From contig OY282558.1 in assembly GCA_958295665.1 (NCBI GenBank), positions 114,690,838 through 114,754,837 on the forward strand: DNA of 64,000 nucleotides, read 5' to 3'. The notes under the pieces were generated by a model, which saw nothing but the letters and a program-made list of their open reading frames with translations, had not been told where the DNA came from and ran no database searches. The stretch is from Tipula vernalis (taxonomy: Eukaryota; Arthropoda; Insecta; Diptera; Tipulidae). Position numbers and translations under genes: made by a program. This document shows, one piece after another, positions 24,355 through 39,374 of the stretch. How positions within the stretch are numbered: position 1 is the first letter of the stretch; every line of letters begins with the position of its first letter.

Positions 24355-26156
24355 CACTGAAGAAAATATAGTGCATTTTATTTACGAATGGCGTTCATTA
24401 ACCATAATTCGTACTATTAATGTAAATATTACTATATTTACGTAAAAAAAACAAAATTTAGAAAAATTCATGCAAATTTGTGCATTAATAGTACGAATCA
24501 CAGTTCATGAACTAAAAAATGATTTAATTTATTGTACTATACGTGTAATACATTCACATGTTGTTTGCGTATTAGTGAAACTTTCATGATTTTATTAAAA
24601 AAAACATATTTATGAACAGTCCATAATATTTATGAATAAGACTATGATGAAAATTTATTTTAAATACTTTTAATATAGTACTTGAATATTGCGAATAAAT
24701 TCATATGCGTAACGATTCCATTACATTTATATTTGTCCGAATACATCAAATTTTCATAATTGCATAATGTATATGAATTTGTTCGTATTATTAATGATTG
24801 GATGAATCTATTCTAGCATCTACAAAAATTACGTAAAGTTGAATCATGATTGGGACAACGAAAGTAAATAAATTGCATACGCTTTATTATTAACTATTAT
24901 CGTGCGGCTTGAAAGGACCATTTACATAGTTTGAAAATCAGGTAAATATGGAATTTTTTGTTCGTTTTTTCGTTTTAATAAGAACTTAAATAAAATCATC
25001 GCTATTGTGATCGATGATTAATTCTTATTCCGTGAAATTAAAACGGAAACACTTTTATGTGGAAAACCCTAAAATTCATTGTATAAATAATGTGCAAATT
25101 TATAATTTATGTGATTTATTATTGTGTTAGTAATACCTCTGCTTTATTAAAGCCTGTAAGAAAATGTTTACTATTCCAAATTTGGCCGATCCTGCAAATC
25201 AAGATATTTCAGCAACCCTTGGAGAAAATCATGAAATAAACTCGCTTTTGGAGTACCTATTTGGAACAGATCAGGTAACAAACATAAGCAAATAAAAGTA
25301 CCTACATATGATTGTAATTTAATTTATTCATTTTACAGAATAGCAAATTACTATCGAATTTCAAAAGGAAAATGGGAGAAATCAACAATTTCGAATGTAA
25401 CCTGTCAACATGGCGTTTATTAATCCTATTATATTTTTTAATTATTATTTTTATTTATTTTAAAATTAGAGTTTATTTTTATGAATTTTATGTTCTTAAA
25501 TTGATTGCATTTTAAGAACAAATAGAAGAAATCAAAAAAATAAAGGAATTACAAAACGAAATTTTAAGTTTTTTACTTCTTTACAACTGTGCTGTACAGA
25601 TTTAACGAATTTGGTCATCAAACAACACAAAAATTTTCATTCTTACTATGAATCACTAAATATAAATATTATGTAATTTTGATTATCAATTATGAACCCG
25701 TTCAAGCTTTTTATGAATTATTTTCAATATATTTATGAAAATAATCATCATATTTGTGAATTATTCCTAACCACTGCGCACTCCGTTCTTCCTACATATG
25801 AATAATGAATTTCTAACTTAAATGTATGAATTTATTCGCTAAGGTGATTTACCATTTCATTAATATTATGAAAAATTTCATCTTATCTTCTACTTCTTAC
25901 GTTAATAATAAGAAACTATTCATCCACAAATGCCATTAGCTGCATCAAAATTATAACGTTTTTCGTATATTATATGAATCGAATCATAAATACTACAACG
26001 TAAGTAGTCAAGATTAAAATAAAAATTTTTATCTGTTTCACTCTATTAACGTTTGATTTTCGTTCTATTAACGAAGGGTCGTATCGGCTCAGTATTAACG
26101 AATTTTTCTTACTATTAATGCAGTTTTTGTACATTGATGCAGGATTTTTTTCAGTG
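24355..26156. mobile_element. CACTG-ended (CACTA/EnSpm-like?) element
   Basis: The left end CACTGAAGAAAAT and right end ATTTTTTTCAGTG are inverted (one mismatch in 13). TG lies directly outside both ends (24353-24354 and 26157-26158), a 2-bp duplication. Subterminal CGTACTATTAATG motifs occur in both orientations at both ends, including a hairpin at about 24392-24512. The CACT terminus and short duplication recall the CACTA/EnSpm superfamily, but no transposase is visible. The interior holds a candidate spliced small ORF. Confidence 0.55.
25164..25515 (+). CDS. Candidate spliced small membrane protein in the CACTG element
   Basis: Exon 1 (25164-25274, 37 codons) starts MFTIPNLADPANQDI and ends FGTDQ|GTAACA. 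A 64-bp intron ends TTTTACAG at 25338. Exon 2 (25339-25515) continues in phase 0 with NSKLLSNFKRKMGEINNFE and then a strongly hydrophobic tail (RLLILLYFLIIIFIYFKIR) to a TAA. The joined product would be 95 residues with one C-terminal membrane segment. A second donor at 25397 with an acceptor at 25516 would give a TAA at the junction, hence the shorter model. The polar N-terminal half has codon-like composition; the tail is AT-rich and could be read-through intron. No homologue is recognised. Confidence 0.33.
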
Positions 26157-26709
26157 TGGATGCTTTTGCTTAACGAGATAAACAGATGGTCCAGCTATCT
26201 GAAAACGACGAAAAGAACCTTTCCAATTGGAAAATAGCTAATTTAACAGTATAATTTTTTGTTATTTTTTTTAGCATAAACTTCACACTCATTAAGATTT
26301 AGCTACATACCCGAGTACGATGGTTGTCAATTTGAGGGGTTATTCGAAACAAACTATACTAAAAACAAGTTATAATCGAATTTTGTAAAACTTTTCTGGA
26401 AATTCCATTCAAAACATAAAATTATTAAGCTACTGAAGGATTCATGTCGATAAGATACCTAAATCAATAAAATTTTGGTCATTAAAATTGAAAAACATAC
26501 CCGGGTATGCGGTTGTAAACATAAAGGTTGAAATATCAATATTGAGCCCTCTTAGATACTTAATACTATTACTTAAAATCACTACAGGAAAATACCAGTT
26601 TAAAGATTGATAACTTTCGGCTGAGATATAGCCAAGACACTACCTGCGTTATTGATATTTTTACTTTCCGCTGAAAACTTTCGGTTAATTTTAATAGTAT
26701 GCGTTTAGA

Positions 26710-28360
26710 TGTTTTTTCTCAAAAAATAATTAACCAATTTAAATTTAAATTTAATTTTAAATTTAACTCCTGATCAAAGATTTAGATCGTAAAATGAGAG
26801 TTGAGAGTTGTGATCCTATCTACTTACAAGATGTAAATACAACAATAAATTTTATTGTTGTTACATCTACTACGTAGCTATAGATGAAAATCACAATATT
26901 CAAATTTGATTCTATAACCAAAATCCTTGCTTATATATTTTATCAAGTGCCAGAATTTCATTTTAACTTGAATTTTTTACAAACCTATCGTTTAATTATA
27001 AAATCCGATAAATCATAATAATTAACACAATAAATTCATGCAGTCAGCTCAATAAATGCGCTTTTATGGTTCGATTTTGTCCAGCATTGTGAAAAAGCCC
27101 ATGATATTTCTGAAAAATTACGAATTTTTTAACATGATCAAGGAAAGAGAAAAGATAAAATAACCGGTTGTTGGTTATCCAGAGACAGTTGCGGATAACC
27201 GACTATCCAAAATTTACTGGTTTGTAAACTATAACTACTCCCTCAATGTTTAGTTCTTCCGAGCTCAGTAGAACAATACATCTCCTTGTTTCGGTTGATT
27301 ATTGAATTAGTTAGTTGTGTAAAAATAGATATAACCGAACGAACTTTTGTTAACATTTTGGAATACTCGAATATACCAATTCTTAACGAATTAATTGGTT
27401 CTAGGAAAATTGCACGTAAATAAAATGTAATAAAACATTAGTAGTTCATTAATAATAACAATGTTTATATTTATTTGTAAAAAAGAAACATTGAAAATTA
27501 GAAAACGAAATTTCTTTTCATAAATAAAGAGATTTCGTTCATCGCGACGAAAAGTAATCGACTCATCGACCAAAAATTTTCGAATAATCACTCGACAATC
27601 GGTTTAATAATTGTTTAGCTGTTTCTTTTCGTCACACAATTTTTTCTGCACGCCAATATTTGTACCATTCGGCATTTACCGATTGACGGTCTTCTGAGTG
27701 AAGTAGTAGCAACATATTCTTCCAAGTTTGACAAAAATATCAAATATCTTAATCAATATCGTAATTTTATCAAAAATCACTTTTTTCAAATGCCTAAAAA
27801 AAGTTAAGATATTGATGTTAAAACACACTCCTCTTGATTTACCTATGTCAAATTTTTATAGATTTGAAATTTTTTGGTATCCAGCGCACGAGTTTTAAAA
27901 GAATATTGAGAGAAATTTGAGTAGTGCTCAAATGATATCAAACTTAAAGGATGTGACCCTTGAATTCGGAATTAAAATATTATCAAATTGTTTAGTTAAA
28001 ATTTCTAGATTGTTAATAAAAAATCGATCTTCACCTTCGAGTTAAAATTCATTAAAAAATGAAACATATTGGTAAGGAAAAAACAGCAAACTGAAGCTTG
28101 GACATTTAATCTAATTACTGCAGATTATTAATACATTTCCTTAAAACGTGTTAAGAAAACAGTAATTTAAAGTTCAAACAAATGTAAAAAGTTTAAATTT
28201 GAGTGAAAAATAAATTTAGCAAAACACTCAAATATTTTAAAAATAACAGAAATTATTGTTGATTCAGCACAAAATTGTTTTGCGAAAAACTGAGCAATAA
28301 ATTTCACTCAAAATAATTAAAAACTTAAAAAATTAAAATAAACACAATTCTCTCCACATA
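26710..28360. other. AT-rich noncoding region
   Basis: No exon or element is recognised. A short hairpin lies at about 26833-26872 (TGTAAATACAACAATAAA and its near complement). If the exon at 28370-28477 is real, this stretch would be its first intron. Confidence 0.4.
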
Positions 28361-28369
28361 ACAACATAC

Positions 28370-28477
28370 CTGTGTCAAATGTTTATCATGTTGCAAATTT
28401 TTTGCGTTCTGCGCCGTAAGTTTCCCACTCGATACATCATCATTGGATCCTTGCGCCCGTACACATTTCCCTAACAT
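28370..28477 (-). CDS. Host-gene first coding exon, unrecognised protein
   Basis: From ATG 28477-28475 the frame reads exactly 36 codons (MLGKCVRAQGSNDDVSSGKL, then TAQNAKNLQHDKHLTQ) and ends at CAG|GTATGT, a strong donor in phase 0. GC content (about 46%) is far above the AT-rich flanks and the peptide is polar and non-repetitive, as expected of conserved coding sequence. Upstream on this strand are an AT-rich leader and a (TA)51 tract; promoter-like, more complex sequence appears at about 30600-31700. I do not recognise the protein, and downstream exons were not found in the window. Confidence 0.6.
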
Positions 28478-28479
28478 TA

Positions 28480-31700
<3,221 letters not shown>

Positions 31701-31704
31701 TTGT

Positions 31705-31985
31705 TTAGACTTTGAGATGAGGCAGATCCTCAAAATTTAATTTTTTCTTGAGTTTGATAAAAATTAATGTGTTTGGAAAAAAGTGCTTCGGAAGTAAGTT
31801 CCATAGCTTGATTATCCACGGCAAAAATTTGGTTACGTAGCGATCAATGTGACGGCTTACAATTATAGGACAATCATCATCAGAAAATTTGCCATAAAAA
31901 CATTTGTTCAGTGCGCTGCAGCATCCTACACCGTATTGTTGTTCTAAGACTTTAAAACTGTTCTTAGCAAATAAATTCCAATCAT
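31705..31985 (-). pseudogene. LINE ORF2 C-terminal fragment
   Basis: Reading on the minus strand to the TAA at 31707-31705 gives about 90 open codons containing FKVLEQQYGVGCC, RYVTKFLPWIIKLWNLLPKH and FFPNTLIFIKLKKKLN. This is the W.N.LP....P..L..FK..L pattern found at the C-terminus of many LINE reverse transcriptases. No RT motifs remain upstream, so it is an isolated 3' end. Confidence 0.6.
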
Positions 31986-31989
31986 ATTA

Positions 31990-33285
31990 CAGTTAAGTCT
32001 CTGAAAGTGTTCAAGAAATTTTAAAAGAAAAAGAGACGCGTTTGTTCATAATATGAATGAATTATACATCATTTTATGCTTTCTACAGGTATGAAGAATA
32101 AATAAAGAGGCGATTTTGAGATTTAGCATCCAAAACCCTTATTTTTGTGAACTTCCAAACATCTTTTCAGCTTAACCCTACAGAAGATCCAGTGACACGG
32201 TTAAAGGACTGCTGAATTTGGGGTGCACATTTCGGGTTTAAAAAAAACGATCTATGTGGTTTAATGTCTAAATTTTATCTGGGTTACAATGATTTCATGG
32301 AACAATCTGAATTAATTTTGGCTCCTCAAAAATGGGGCTATTGCATCATTTTAATGTACTTTAAAAAAAACATTGTTACACACGTCGTTGCCCCCTTGGA
32401 CAAAAGAGGCTTCGAAAACGAAGATTATTTTTTGGGCACTTGCGAACTAACTATCAAAAAATAATTAATGAACTAATTCCCGAAAATTGTGAAAGTTAGT
32501 TCATACATTTACTACTCAACAACCAAAACGAACTAACTCCCATTATTGTACGCAAAACAGCGCATTTTAAAACCGATTTTCGAATTAAATTTTCGTAGTA
32601 AAACCAACCTAATGCGAAATGCATTAAACAGGGCAATTTCAAAGAGTAGCTCTCTTCAAAAAAAAAAAAGATTTGATCTTCTGAATGGGCAAAATACGTA
32701 GTAGCAAAATAAACTAGTACTGAAACGAAGGTTTAGAAAGCCTTAGATTGTATTTTTAGGATGTCGGGTGCAATACTATGAAACAGCTTTGGAAGTACAA
32801 CTCGACTAAACGAATTAATATAAGACTAAACGAATTAATATAAGAGTAAACGTTTTTGTAAATTTTGTTTTATTTTCAATCTAAATTTAAAATTAAATCT
32901 CCATTTTCCATGTCTTTTCTGGGCATTAGGTATTAGAAAAAAGCAACTCTCATATTGCTGACAAAAATACCACTGTAGTATTATTAGAAACCACGCTTTA
33001 ACGAACGCTCAAGGAGACACCTCATTTGAACTACCTAATTGAAAGTTTACTTTTCTCAAATACAACTCGCATGAGCAAACAAGGAAAATATTTTGTAAAT
33101 TGCACCAACCCCATTTAAGCGGACACGTTGTTTGGTCCTGTGTGCCAGTAGGTGTAGCCTTGTAGTAAAGTCGAAATGGCGTTATATGTTGATGAAAAAT
33201 AAAGCGATAGCAATTGCTTTTACAGCATTTGCATGTACAATACCTTATTATGTTTCTATATATGTATATTGTGAGAGGCAGTTTC
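31990..33285. other. Noncoding region
   Basis: No gene is supported. A 20-bp direct duplication (ACTAAACGAATTAATATAAG, about 32805-32844) and an A run at about 32658-32669 are the only structures seen. Confidence 0.4.
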
Positions 33286-33289
33286 CACA

Positions 33290-34290
33290 CATTATCCATA
33301 ATTATCCACCGATTAGTGACTTATTATTCACACATTATTCACTCAGTATTCCCTTTATATTCGTTGTTGAATGAGGAATCTATTCATTAATCACCCATTA
33401 CGCATTGAGTGTTCTATCATTATTCAGCGATTACTCACTAATAATTCAGTCATTATTCAGTGATTTTTCATTAAATAGTCACTAATTATACATGGATTAT
33501 TCACTCGTTATTCACTGTTTATTCAATAATCATTGGTGATTTGTAAATTCAGTTATTGTTATTAATAACTGTTTATTATTATTATTCACTCAGTATTCTC
33601 ACCCTATTCATTCGTAATTCATTGATTATTATATTCATTCATTATTCAGTTATTATTCTGTGATCATTTCCTGGATATTTCCTCATTACTCACTCATAAC
33701 TCATTCATTATTCTCTATTTATTCACTGCTGAATAATATTACTCATTATATGTGAATAATTTATTTCAATTTATTCATTCATAATTAACAGAGAATTCGT
33801 TTTTATTCACAGAAAACACATGTAACTCAGCCGCTGTTCCAATAATGTTCAATCATATTTTCTTATCATTATTAACTGATTATTAATTCTTTATTCGTTA
33901 TTGAAGGATTATTCTACTCGTTGTTCTACCATTGTTCGCATATTATCCACTAAGTAGTCTCTCATTATTCACTGATTATTCAATCTTTGTCTCACATTAT
34001 TGATTTACAAGGATAATTGGTGAACAATAGAATTAGTAATTGAACAAAGGATGAATAATCAGTCAAAAATGGTTGAGTGAATAATGAATAAGAGGTAAAT
34101 AATTAATTAATTTAAGTTTCATTATTCATCATTGAACAAAACGTGAGTAATGTGTGAAGATGAGTGAATAATGTGTAAATGAATAACGCGGGACTAATTA
34201 TTCAATATCAGTGAATAATGCGCGTGAGTCGTAACAATCAGTAAATAATGAATGAATAATGACTGTATAATTTGTAAGTAATCGTTCGGC
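33290..34290. repeat. Foldback-like array of ATTATTCACT repeats
   Basis: From about 33290 to 33990 the plus strand is packed with degenerate ATTATTCACTSA words. From about 34000 to 34290 the orientation flips to GAATAATGAGTGAATAATG-type words. The two arms therefore form a large imperfect inverted repeat made of short tandem repeats, the structure of foldback transposons. There is no coding sequence. Confidence 0.75.
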
Positions 34291-34980
34291 TTAAATCCTT
34301 ACTTACACAACTACGGATTCTTATGATAATTGGCCTACTGAAACTAGACTTATTCGTGACTATTTTGGTAGTAATTTGTTTTCGCGGAAGTGATTGGTAC
34401 ACGACATGAGATATTTAGATTTTAAAAATTCCAGTTGGCCATATAGAATTGATACAATTTTTTTTTTAACAGTTAAATTTAAATAACCATATAAAAAAAA
34501 TGTGTATGGTTTGTTAAATTATTTATTTTATGAATAAGCCTAGTTTCATTGGGCCAATTTTCATAAAATTCCGAGGTTGTGTCGGAAAGTAGACTTAAGC
34601 CAAGGGCCGTTAAGCGGCTTTGAGGAGTTCGCTATTTTAGTAAGTGAAGTACAAAAAGTAAAACCAAACTATTTTGAAAATGCTGATTGGCGGCTTTGGG
34701 GAGTTCGTTATTTTAGTATGTACAATAGAAAAAGTAAAACTAAATTTTGGCATGTTATTGTAATCTTTATGCAAAGGGGTGACGTGAGGACCAATGCTAA
34801 GCGTCTTTAAGGAGTTATCAATGTTAGCTTCTTTAGTTTCTAGAAATCTTAAAATTTACACATAAAGTATGGGAAAGCGGGGGTTTGGGGTTGGCAGCCC
34901 CCATCCTCTAAGGTATCAAACGAATTAAAATAGATGTAACTAAGCCATTTTGTTTTAGTAGAAGGTAGTACAATTTCAAT
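34290..34980. other. Noncoding, with a 76-bp direct repeat
   Basis: GCGGCTTTGAGGAGTTCGCT (34614) recurs as GCGGCTTTGGGGAGTTCGTT (34690), both followed by ATTTTAGTA and AAAAAGTAAAAC. A weaker third copy lies at about 34800 (GCGTCTTTAAGGAGTT). The 77-codon frame across it merely reflects the repeat. Confidence 0.6.
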
Positions 34981-35049
34981 CATGGACAGGTATACATTGC
35001 AATGATTTCGCTAGTTGCATTATTAAACAACGAACCATAGTTTTGAATT

Positions 35050-35665
35050 CAAATTTTGTTTGGCAATGAAGCTCATTTCACAATGGTTGGGTTCGTCAAT
35101 CAGCAAAATTGTCGTATCTGGGGTGATGAAAATCCTCTTGTTATTCAGGAAAGATGTCTACACCCAAAAATAGTTATTGTTTGTGGCGCATTTTGGGCAA
35201 ATGGAATCATTGGGCCACATTTCTTCGAAGATGGTGCTGGAAATGGGTGAATGACTTTTTATGGTCACAATTGAATCATATTGATGTGTCTGATGTCTAT
35301 TTTCAGAAAGTTGGCGCTATATGTTACACAATTCGAGAAAATATTACGTTTTTGCGATCGAAATTTCCTCAACGTATAATTTGATGAAATGCAGCTTTCC
35401 ATTGCGATCCAAGATCATGTAATCTAACACCATTAGATGTTTTTCGTGTGGTTTTTTGAAAAGTCGAGTAGCAAAGAAGCCACAAACCATTAATGATTTA
35501 AAGAACAACATTCAAGATGCAATTGATGCCTGCAGACGCAGTTGGGGTGAGTTTATAAATGATATTCTGTTCCACGGATCAAACTTTCAATAGTAAAAAC
35601 AGGTTGAAAAAATTGCAAACAGTTTGTGTTTTGTTAAAAAAACATCTGGGCGCTTTTTTTGGATG
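35050..35665 (+). pseudogene. Mariner/IS630-like transposase fossil
   Basis: The fragment reads FGNEAHFTMVGFVNQQNCRI, then WGDENPLVIQERCLHPKIV and NGIIGPHFFED, the region around the first catalytic Asp of an IS630/mariner-related arthropod family (the Asp of the usual SDEAHF is Asn here). A second frame gives HIDVSDVYFQKVGAICYTIR, where the second catalytic Asp would lie (QDGA in relatives, QKVGA here). Later sequence reads NLTPLDVFRV and KNNIQDAID in other frames. The right border CTGGGCGCTTTTTTTGGATG (35648) looks like a terminal repeat. The N-terminus and left end are missing. Confidence 0.75.
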
Positions 35666-35744
35666 ACCCACTATCTCTTATAATAAAAATCGTCATCTAC
35701 CTTTATTCCTTTTTGTACATTATGAAAAATCCAATATTTTCTTA

Positions 35745-37160
35745 TTTGGCTTTACGGCACTATTCCTTATACATTCTACTTTTAGAGTGGTCAATAGAGA
35801 GCAGGTTTTAGAACTAACGGGAAAATCTGCCACAACTTTAATCCTTTGTTTGTAACCCCTCTTACATTCTGTAGATTTGATTTTGGTGTTATTCGATTCA
35901 CAAAGCCTTCTTCATTCTCGTTGTAAGCATTTTCCAAGGGCGTACTGTAATTGTTTGTACTGATAATGGGGCATTATAAAATATTTAAAACAAAAACTTC
36001 ATTTTTAATAACATTTTTAAGTCTTTACATACAGTTTATCAGAGTTATTTATCTGTAATAGAGATTAATATCGACGAGACCATAGTCCGAGTTATAACGT
36101 TGCATTGCGAAGCTCTACTAATTTTAGTGCGTGCATGCACGCCAAAATATCTGAAAATGACAACCGGTCTCGTCGCTCAATGCCTCCTCGGAGAACCCTA
36201 AATTTATTAAGTGTACAAAACTTCATCAATTAGCTATCCGGGTCAGTTATAACCTTTTCAATATTTTTTTTTTTTTCAGTTATTAACGAAAGTCTGATAT
36301 ACATTTCCCTCCCTATTACACCAAAACTAAAAACGCCGTTAAAGTTAAACACGGATTAAGCGATTTTTGTTTGTTTATTTCGATCTATATATTGTTTGCT
36401 AGAGCTCGAGGCACTCTCAAATGAAGCACTCTCTTTCGCAGTTCAGAATAATAACGGGTAAATAATGAGAGAATTAGTCATTGAATAAAAGGTGAATAAT
36501 CATTCAATAATGGCTTGGTGAATAAGGAGTGAATAATTAATTAATTTAACTTTCATATTCATCAGTGAATACAAATTGAGTAATGTGCGAGAATGAGTGA
36601 ATAATGAGTAAATGACTAGTGAATAACGCTTTACTAATTAGTCAATATGAGTGGATTTTGAGTAGATAATCATTGAATATTCTGTGAACAAACAGTACAA
36701 AATCTCTTAATAACGAGTGAATAATGACTGAATTATGAGTGAGTAATCATTCGACATTCACTCATTTCTCACTCATTATTCCTTCTATATTCTACTTTTA
36801 TAATGGTCATTAGGGAACTGGTTTTAGATCCGGTTTCCAGTACGTCGCGTTTCGTATCTCTGCTAATTTTTGTACTGCGTACAAGGTGAATCAAAATTAC
36901 TGAAAATCACGGGTGGTCTTCCCGCTCAATGCGTCACCTTGAACTCTATTTTCTGAAGCTCACAAGAATAATGGGTGAATAATGAGAGGATTAGTTATTG
37001 AATAGAGAGTGAATAACACTCAATAATGGCTGAGTGAATAATGTGTGAAAAAATAGTGAATAATGAGTAAATTACGAATAAATAACGTGTGACTAGTCAG
37101 TAAATAATCAGTTCGCAATGAATGAATAACGAGCGAGTAATTATTCACTAATAATTAATG
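35745..37160. repeat. Two related foldback-like units with GAATAATGAG arms
   Basis: Unit A (about 35750-36740) and unit B (about 36775-37155) share starts (CTATTCCTTATACATTCTAC / TTATTCCTTCTATATTCTAC), then GGTTTTAGA, later ACTGAAAATCAC/CTGAAAATGACA and CGCTCAATGC, and end in runs of GTGAATAATGAG words. Unit B has a much shorter middle. The same repeat words form the array at 33290-34290, so this is one family with several copies. A perfect palindrome, GCGTGCATGCACGC, lies at about 36131. Confidence 0.65.
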
Positions 37161-37164
37161 TCAA

Positions 37165-37635
37165 ACTCTAAGCGTACGCTTTTTTCTTGAGCGTTGTTTT
37201 TGTGCTTATTTATGCCATTGAGATTTTCTGTGATTTGAGGTCGAAATTGATTTAATATTTTTCATAAATATTAAAAAGGATTAAAATTTTAATGTTTTAA
37301 ATTAAACTCTATTTGAGATTCCCCATAGTTCAGAATGGTTTTGGTATCACGATTTACTAAGATTTACGATTTACTAAGGCTTTATTCTCGAATCTTTCCT
37401 ATATAGGAAACTCACAAGACCTAATCAAATCATCTAAACTAATACAACATTTTGATTAAAACTTAACCTGTGTTAGTTATATTAACTTGCACCTAGTAAT
37501 TACTTTATGTTAGATATTTCTAGCTATCTGATGATCTATTTTATAAGACGCTTATCTGAGCCTTTCTAAAATTTCCCTGGCTAAAGCGTTGAGACGATGT
37601 TCTAATTACAACTGGTACTTTTTACTGTACTGCTT
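37165..37635. other. Noncoding gap
   Basis: Nothing recognisable is seen between the foldback-like units and the minus-strand LINE fossil. Confidence 0.4.
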
Positions 37636-37639
37636 GATT

Positions 37640-38839
37640 ATGTTTGCTACTGTACCGATGTGTAGATCCCGATGCATGTTTGTGTTACATCTATACCAGG
37701 TACCAGGGTGCATTTAGCATTATTCTTAATGTTCTTGACAAGCAATTATCTTATGTTGGAAGCACAAGCGAACCTCCACAATTGAATACCATACGTCCAG
37801 ATAGGTTTAAGAACTATTTTAAATAGCAACACCTAACAGTCTAGGCTTAAGTTGGAATGTTTCTCTATTAACCAGTCCATTTTAACACACCTTTACTAGA
37901 TTTGTTGACGTTTAGCTTCGATGTTTTTTGTCCATATAAGCCTTCTCTCTAAATAAAGGCGAGATATTTAACGTTTTGGTGTTGTGGTAGAATAATATTG
38001 TTCAGTCTCACAGGGGGACAGGTAAGTTTGTGTTCTAGTTGACCTTAATACTCCATGTAGTTATCTTTCAGATTTATTGGTGCTATCGGGGGTTTTCATG
38101 CGTAGACATGATTGCTTTATCGCTTAATTGCTTTAAAATGTTGAAACTTGTATGTATTTTGAAGTTGGTAGGGTCTGCTGTATAGATCAAATATAATAGT
38201 GGGCCTAGCACACTGCCTTGTGAAACCACAGCGAGGATTTCGTATAAATTGATAGATGCGCGGTTATATTTTACCAAAAACTTTTGACCGAACAGATCAT
38301 TTTTAATGATTTTACAAAAACTTGGGTTTAAGCCTTTCATGCCACCATTTTTCGAAAGCTGCCATAATCTCTAAAAACCCTGCAGAGAGGTACTCTTTTT
38401 GTTCTAGGGCGTTCCTGAATTCAGATTCGACTCTATGAACTTGTTCTATGATTACGCGTTCTGCTCCAAATCCGAATCGATGATCAGGAATAAATTGTTG
38501 CTCGTGCAGAATTGGTTTAAGTTTTTTGCAGATGCATTTTTTCGAATAGCTTATTAAGAGTTGGTAGAGAACTGATTGGATGATATGAGGTTACTTTTGT
38601 TTCATCTTTACTATGTTTTGGAATCATTAGGATTTGCGAAATTTTAAAGGTTTCAGGAAAGTAGCTTGTTCTCATTATAACGTTAAAAATTTATGTTATT
38701 AGTTTGATACATAGGTCCGGAAGATTTTTGAGTATTTTGTCACTTATCAGATCATGCCCTCGCGCTTTTCTTGGATCATTATTTTCCTTGATTTTCTTTT
38801 CTACTTGGCGCCACTTACATTTAATTGACTAGGTTTCCT
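37640..38839 (-). pseudogene. Jockey-like LINE fossil, reverse transcriptase half
   Basis: Minus-strand pieces in order from 38839: EKKIKENNDPRKARGHDLI, SDKILKNLPDLCIKLI, YFPETFKISQILMIPKHSKD, SYHPISSLPTLNKLFEKM, FGFGAERVIIEQVHRVES, GFLEIMAAFEKWWHERLKP, VVSQGSVLGPLLYLIYTAD and, near 37800-37690, PIWTYGIQLW with LRIMLNAPWYLV. These are RT motifs in the same order as in the LINE at 19804-22757, with frameshifts and stops throughout. The FADD motif region is lost. Its upstream half continues at 42613 beyond the inserted EnSpm-like element. Confidence 0.85.
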
Positions 38840-39374
38840 CACACAAGAAACAATTTCTAACCATGCTTGCAAGTCAACCTCTGACATTGGTAACTATTTG
38901 GTTATATTTGGGTAATTCTCTGACCAGGTATATGTTAACTGTAAATATCTGATTGAATAACTGGCCATGCTAGACAAATGTTATGATTTTTATATAGTTA
39001 ATCTTCAAAGGTGAAACATGGTTAGAAATTAATATGTCAGTTAATAGCTAACACTTTTTACCGATTTGTAATCTATGTTTGGTTTGAGGAATTATTTTCT
39101 GGGTTTGGTTACAACCTGTTATTTAATTTTATTATCAGTAATATAGTTTAACCTCTGTAGGGATTAAAAACTTTTCTTTGTGAATGTTTCTTACTTTCTT
39201 AAAACAACTAATAACCGAGTATGCCAAATGTGTCCTCAAAAATTATTTTGTATAGAGATTCCTTATTACTCATTAATATATAGAAAATAAGTTTAAGTCG
39301 ATGTATAGTTAATAACGAATTTAATGGTTTAATTTCAACCAGGGTGAACCAAAGTTTAACTTTTGGTAACGCTA

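Larger units (their letters stand above)
23010..26705. mobile_element. Second, diverged satellite-TIR element, interrupted
   Basis: Inverted arms contain ACCGAAAGTAAAAATATCGA, AATGCAGATAGTGTCTTAGC (about 23040-23090) and, in reverse complement, GGAAAGTAAAAATATCAATA and CGCAGGTAGTGTCTTGGC (about 26615-26680). They match the arms of the element at 13038-14563. Inside, 23880-24170 has satellite-like units with CCTAGACATGACACTTTAAG, CACATGAAACCTGTTAATTT and TATAACTATTGACAAAGGCA, recognisably related to the 147-bp units. The outer ends are too eroded to give a target duplication. A CACTG-ended element (24355-26156) is nested within it. Confidence 0.65.

Noticed and set aside
34577..34810. 77-codon plus-strand frame
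   Set aside because: It lies on a 76-bp direct repeat and shows no domain; the open frame follows from duplication.
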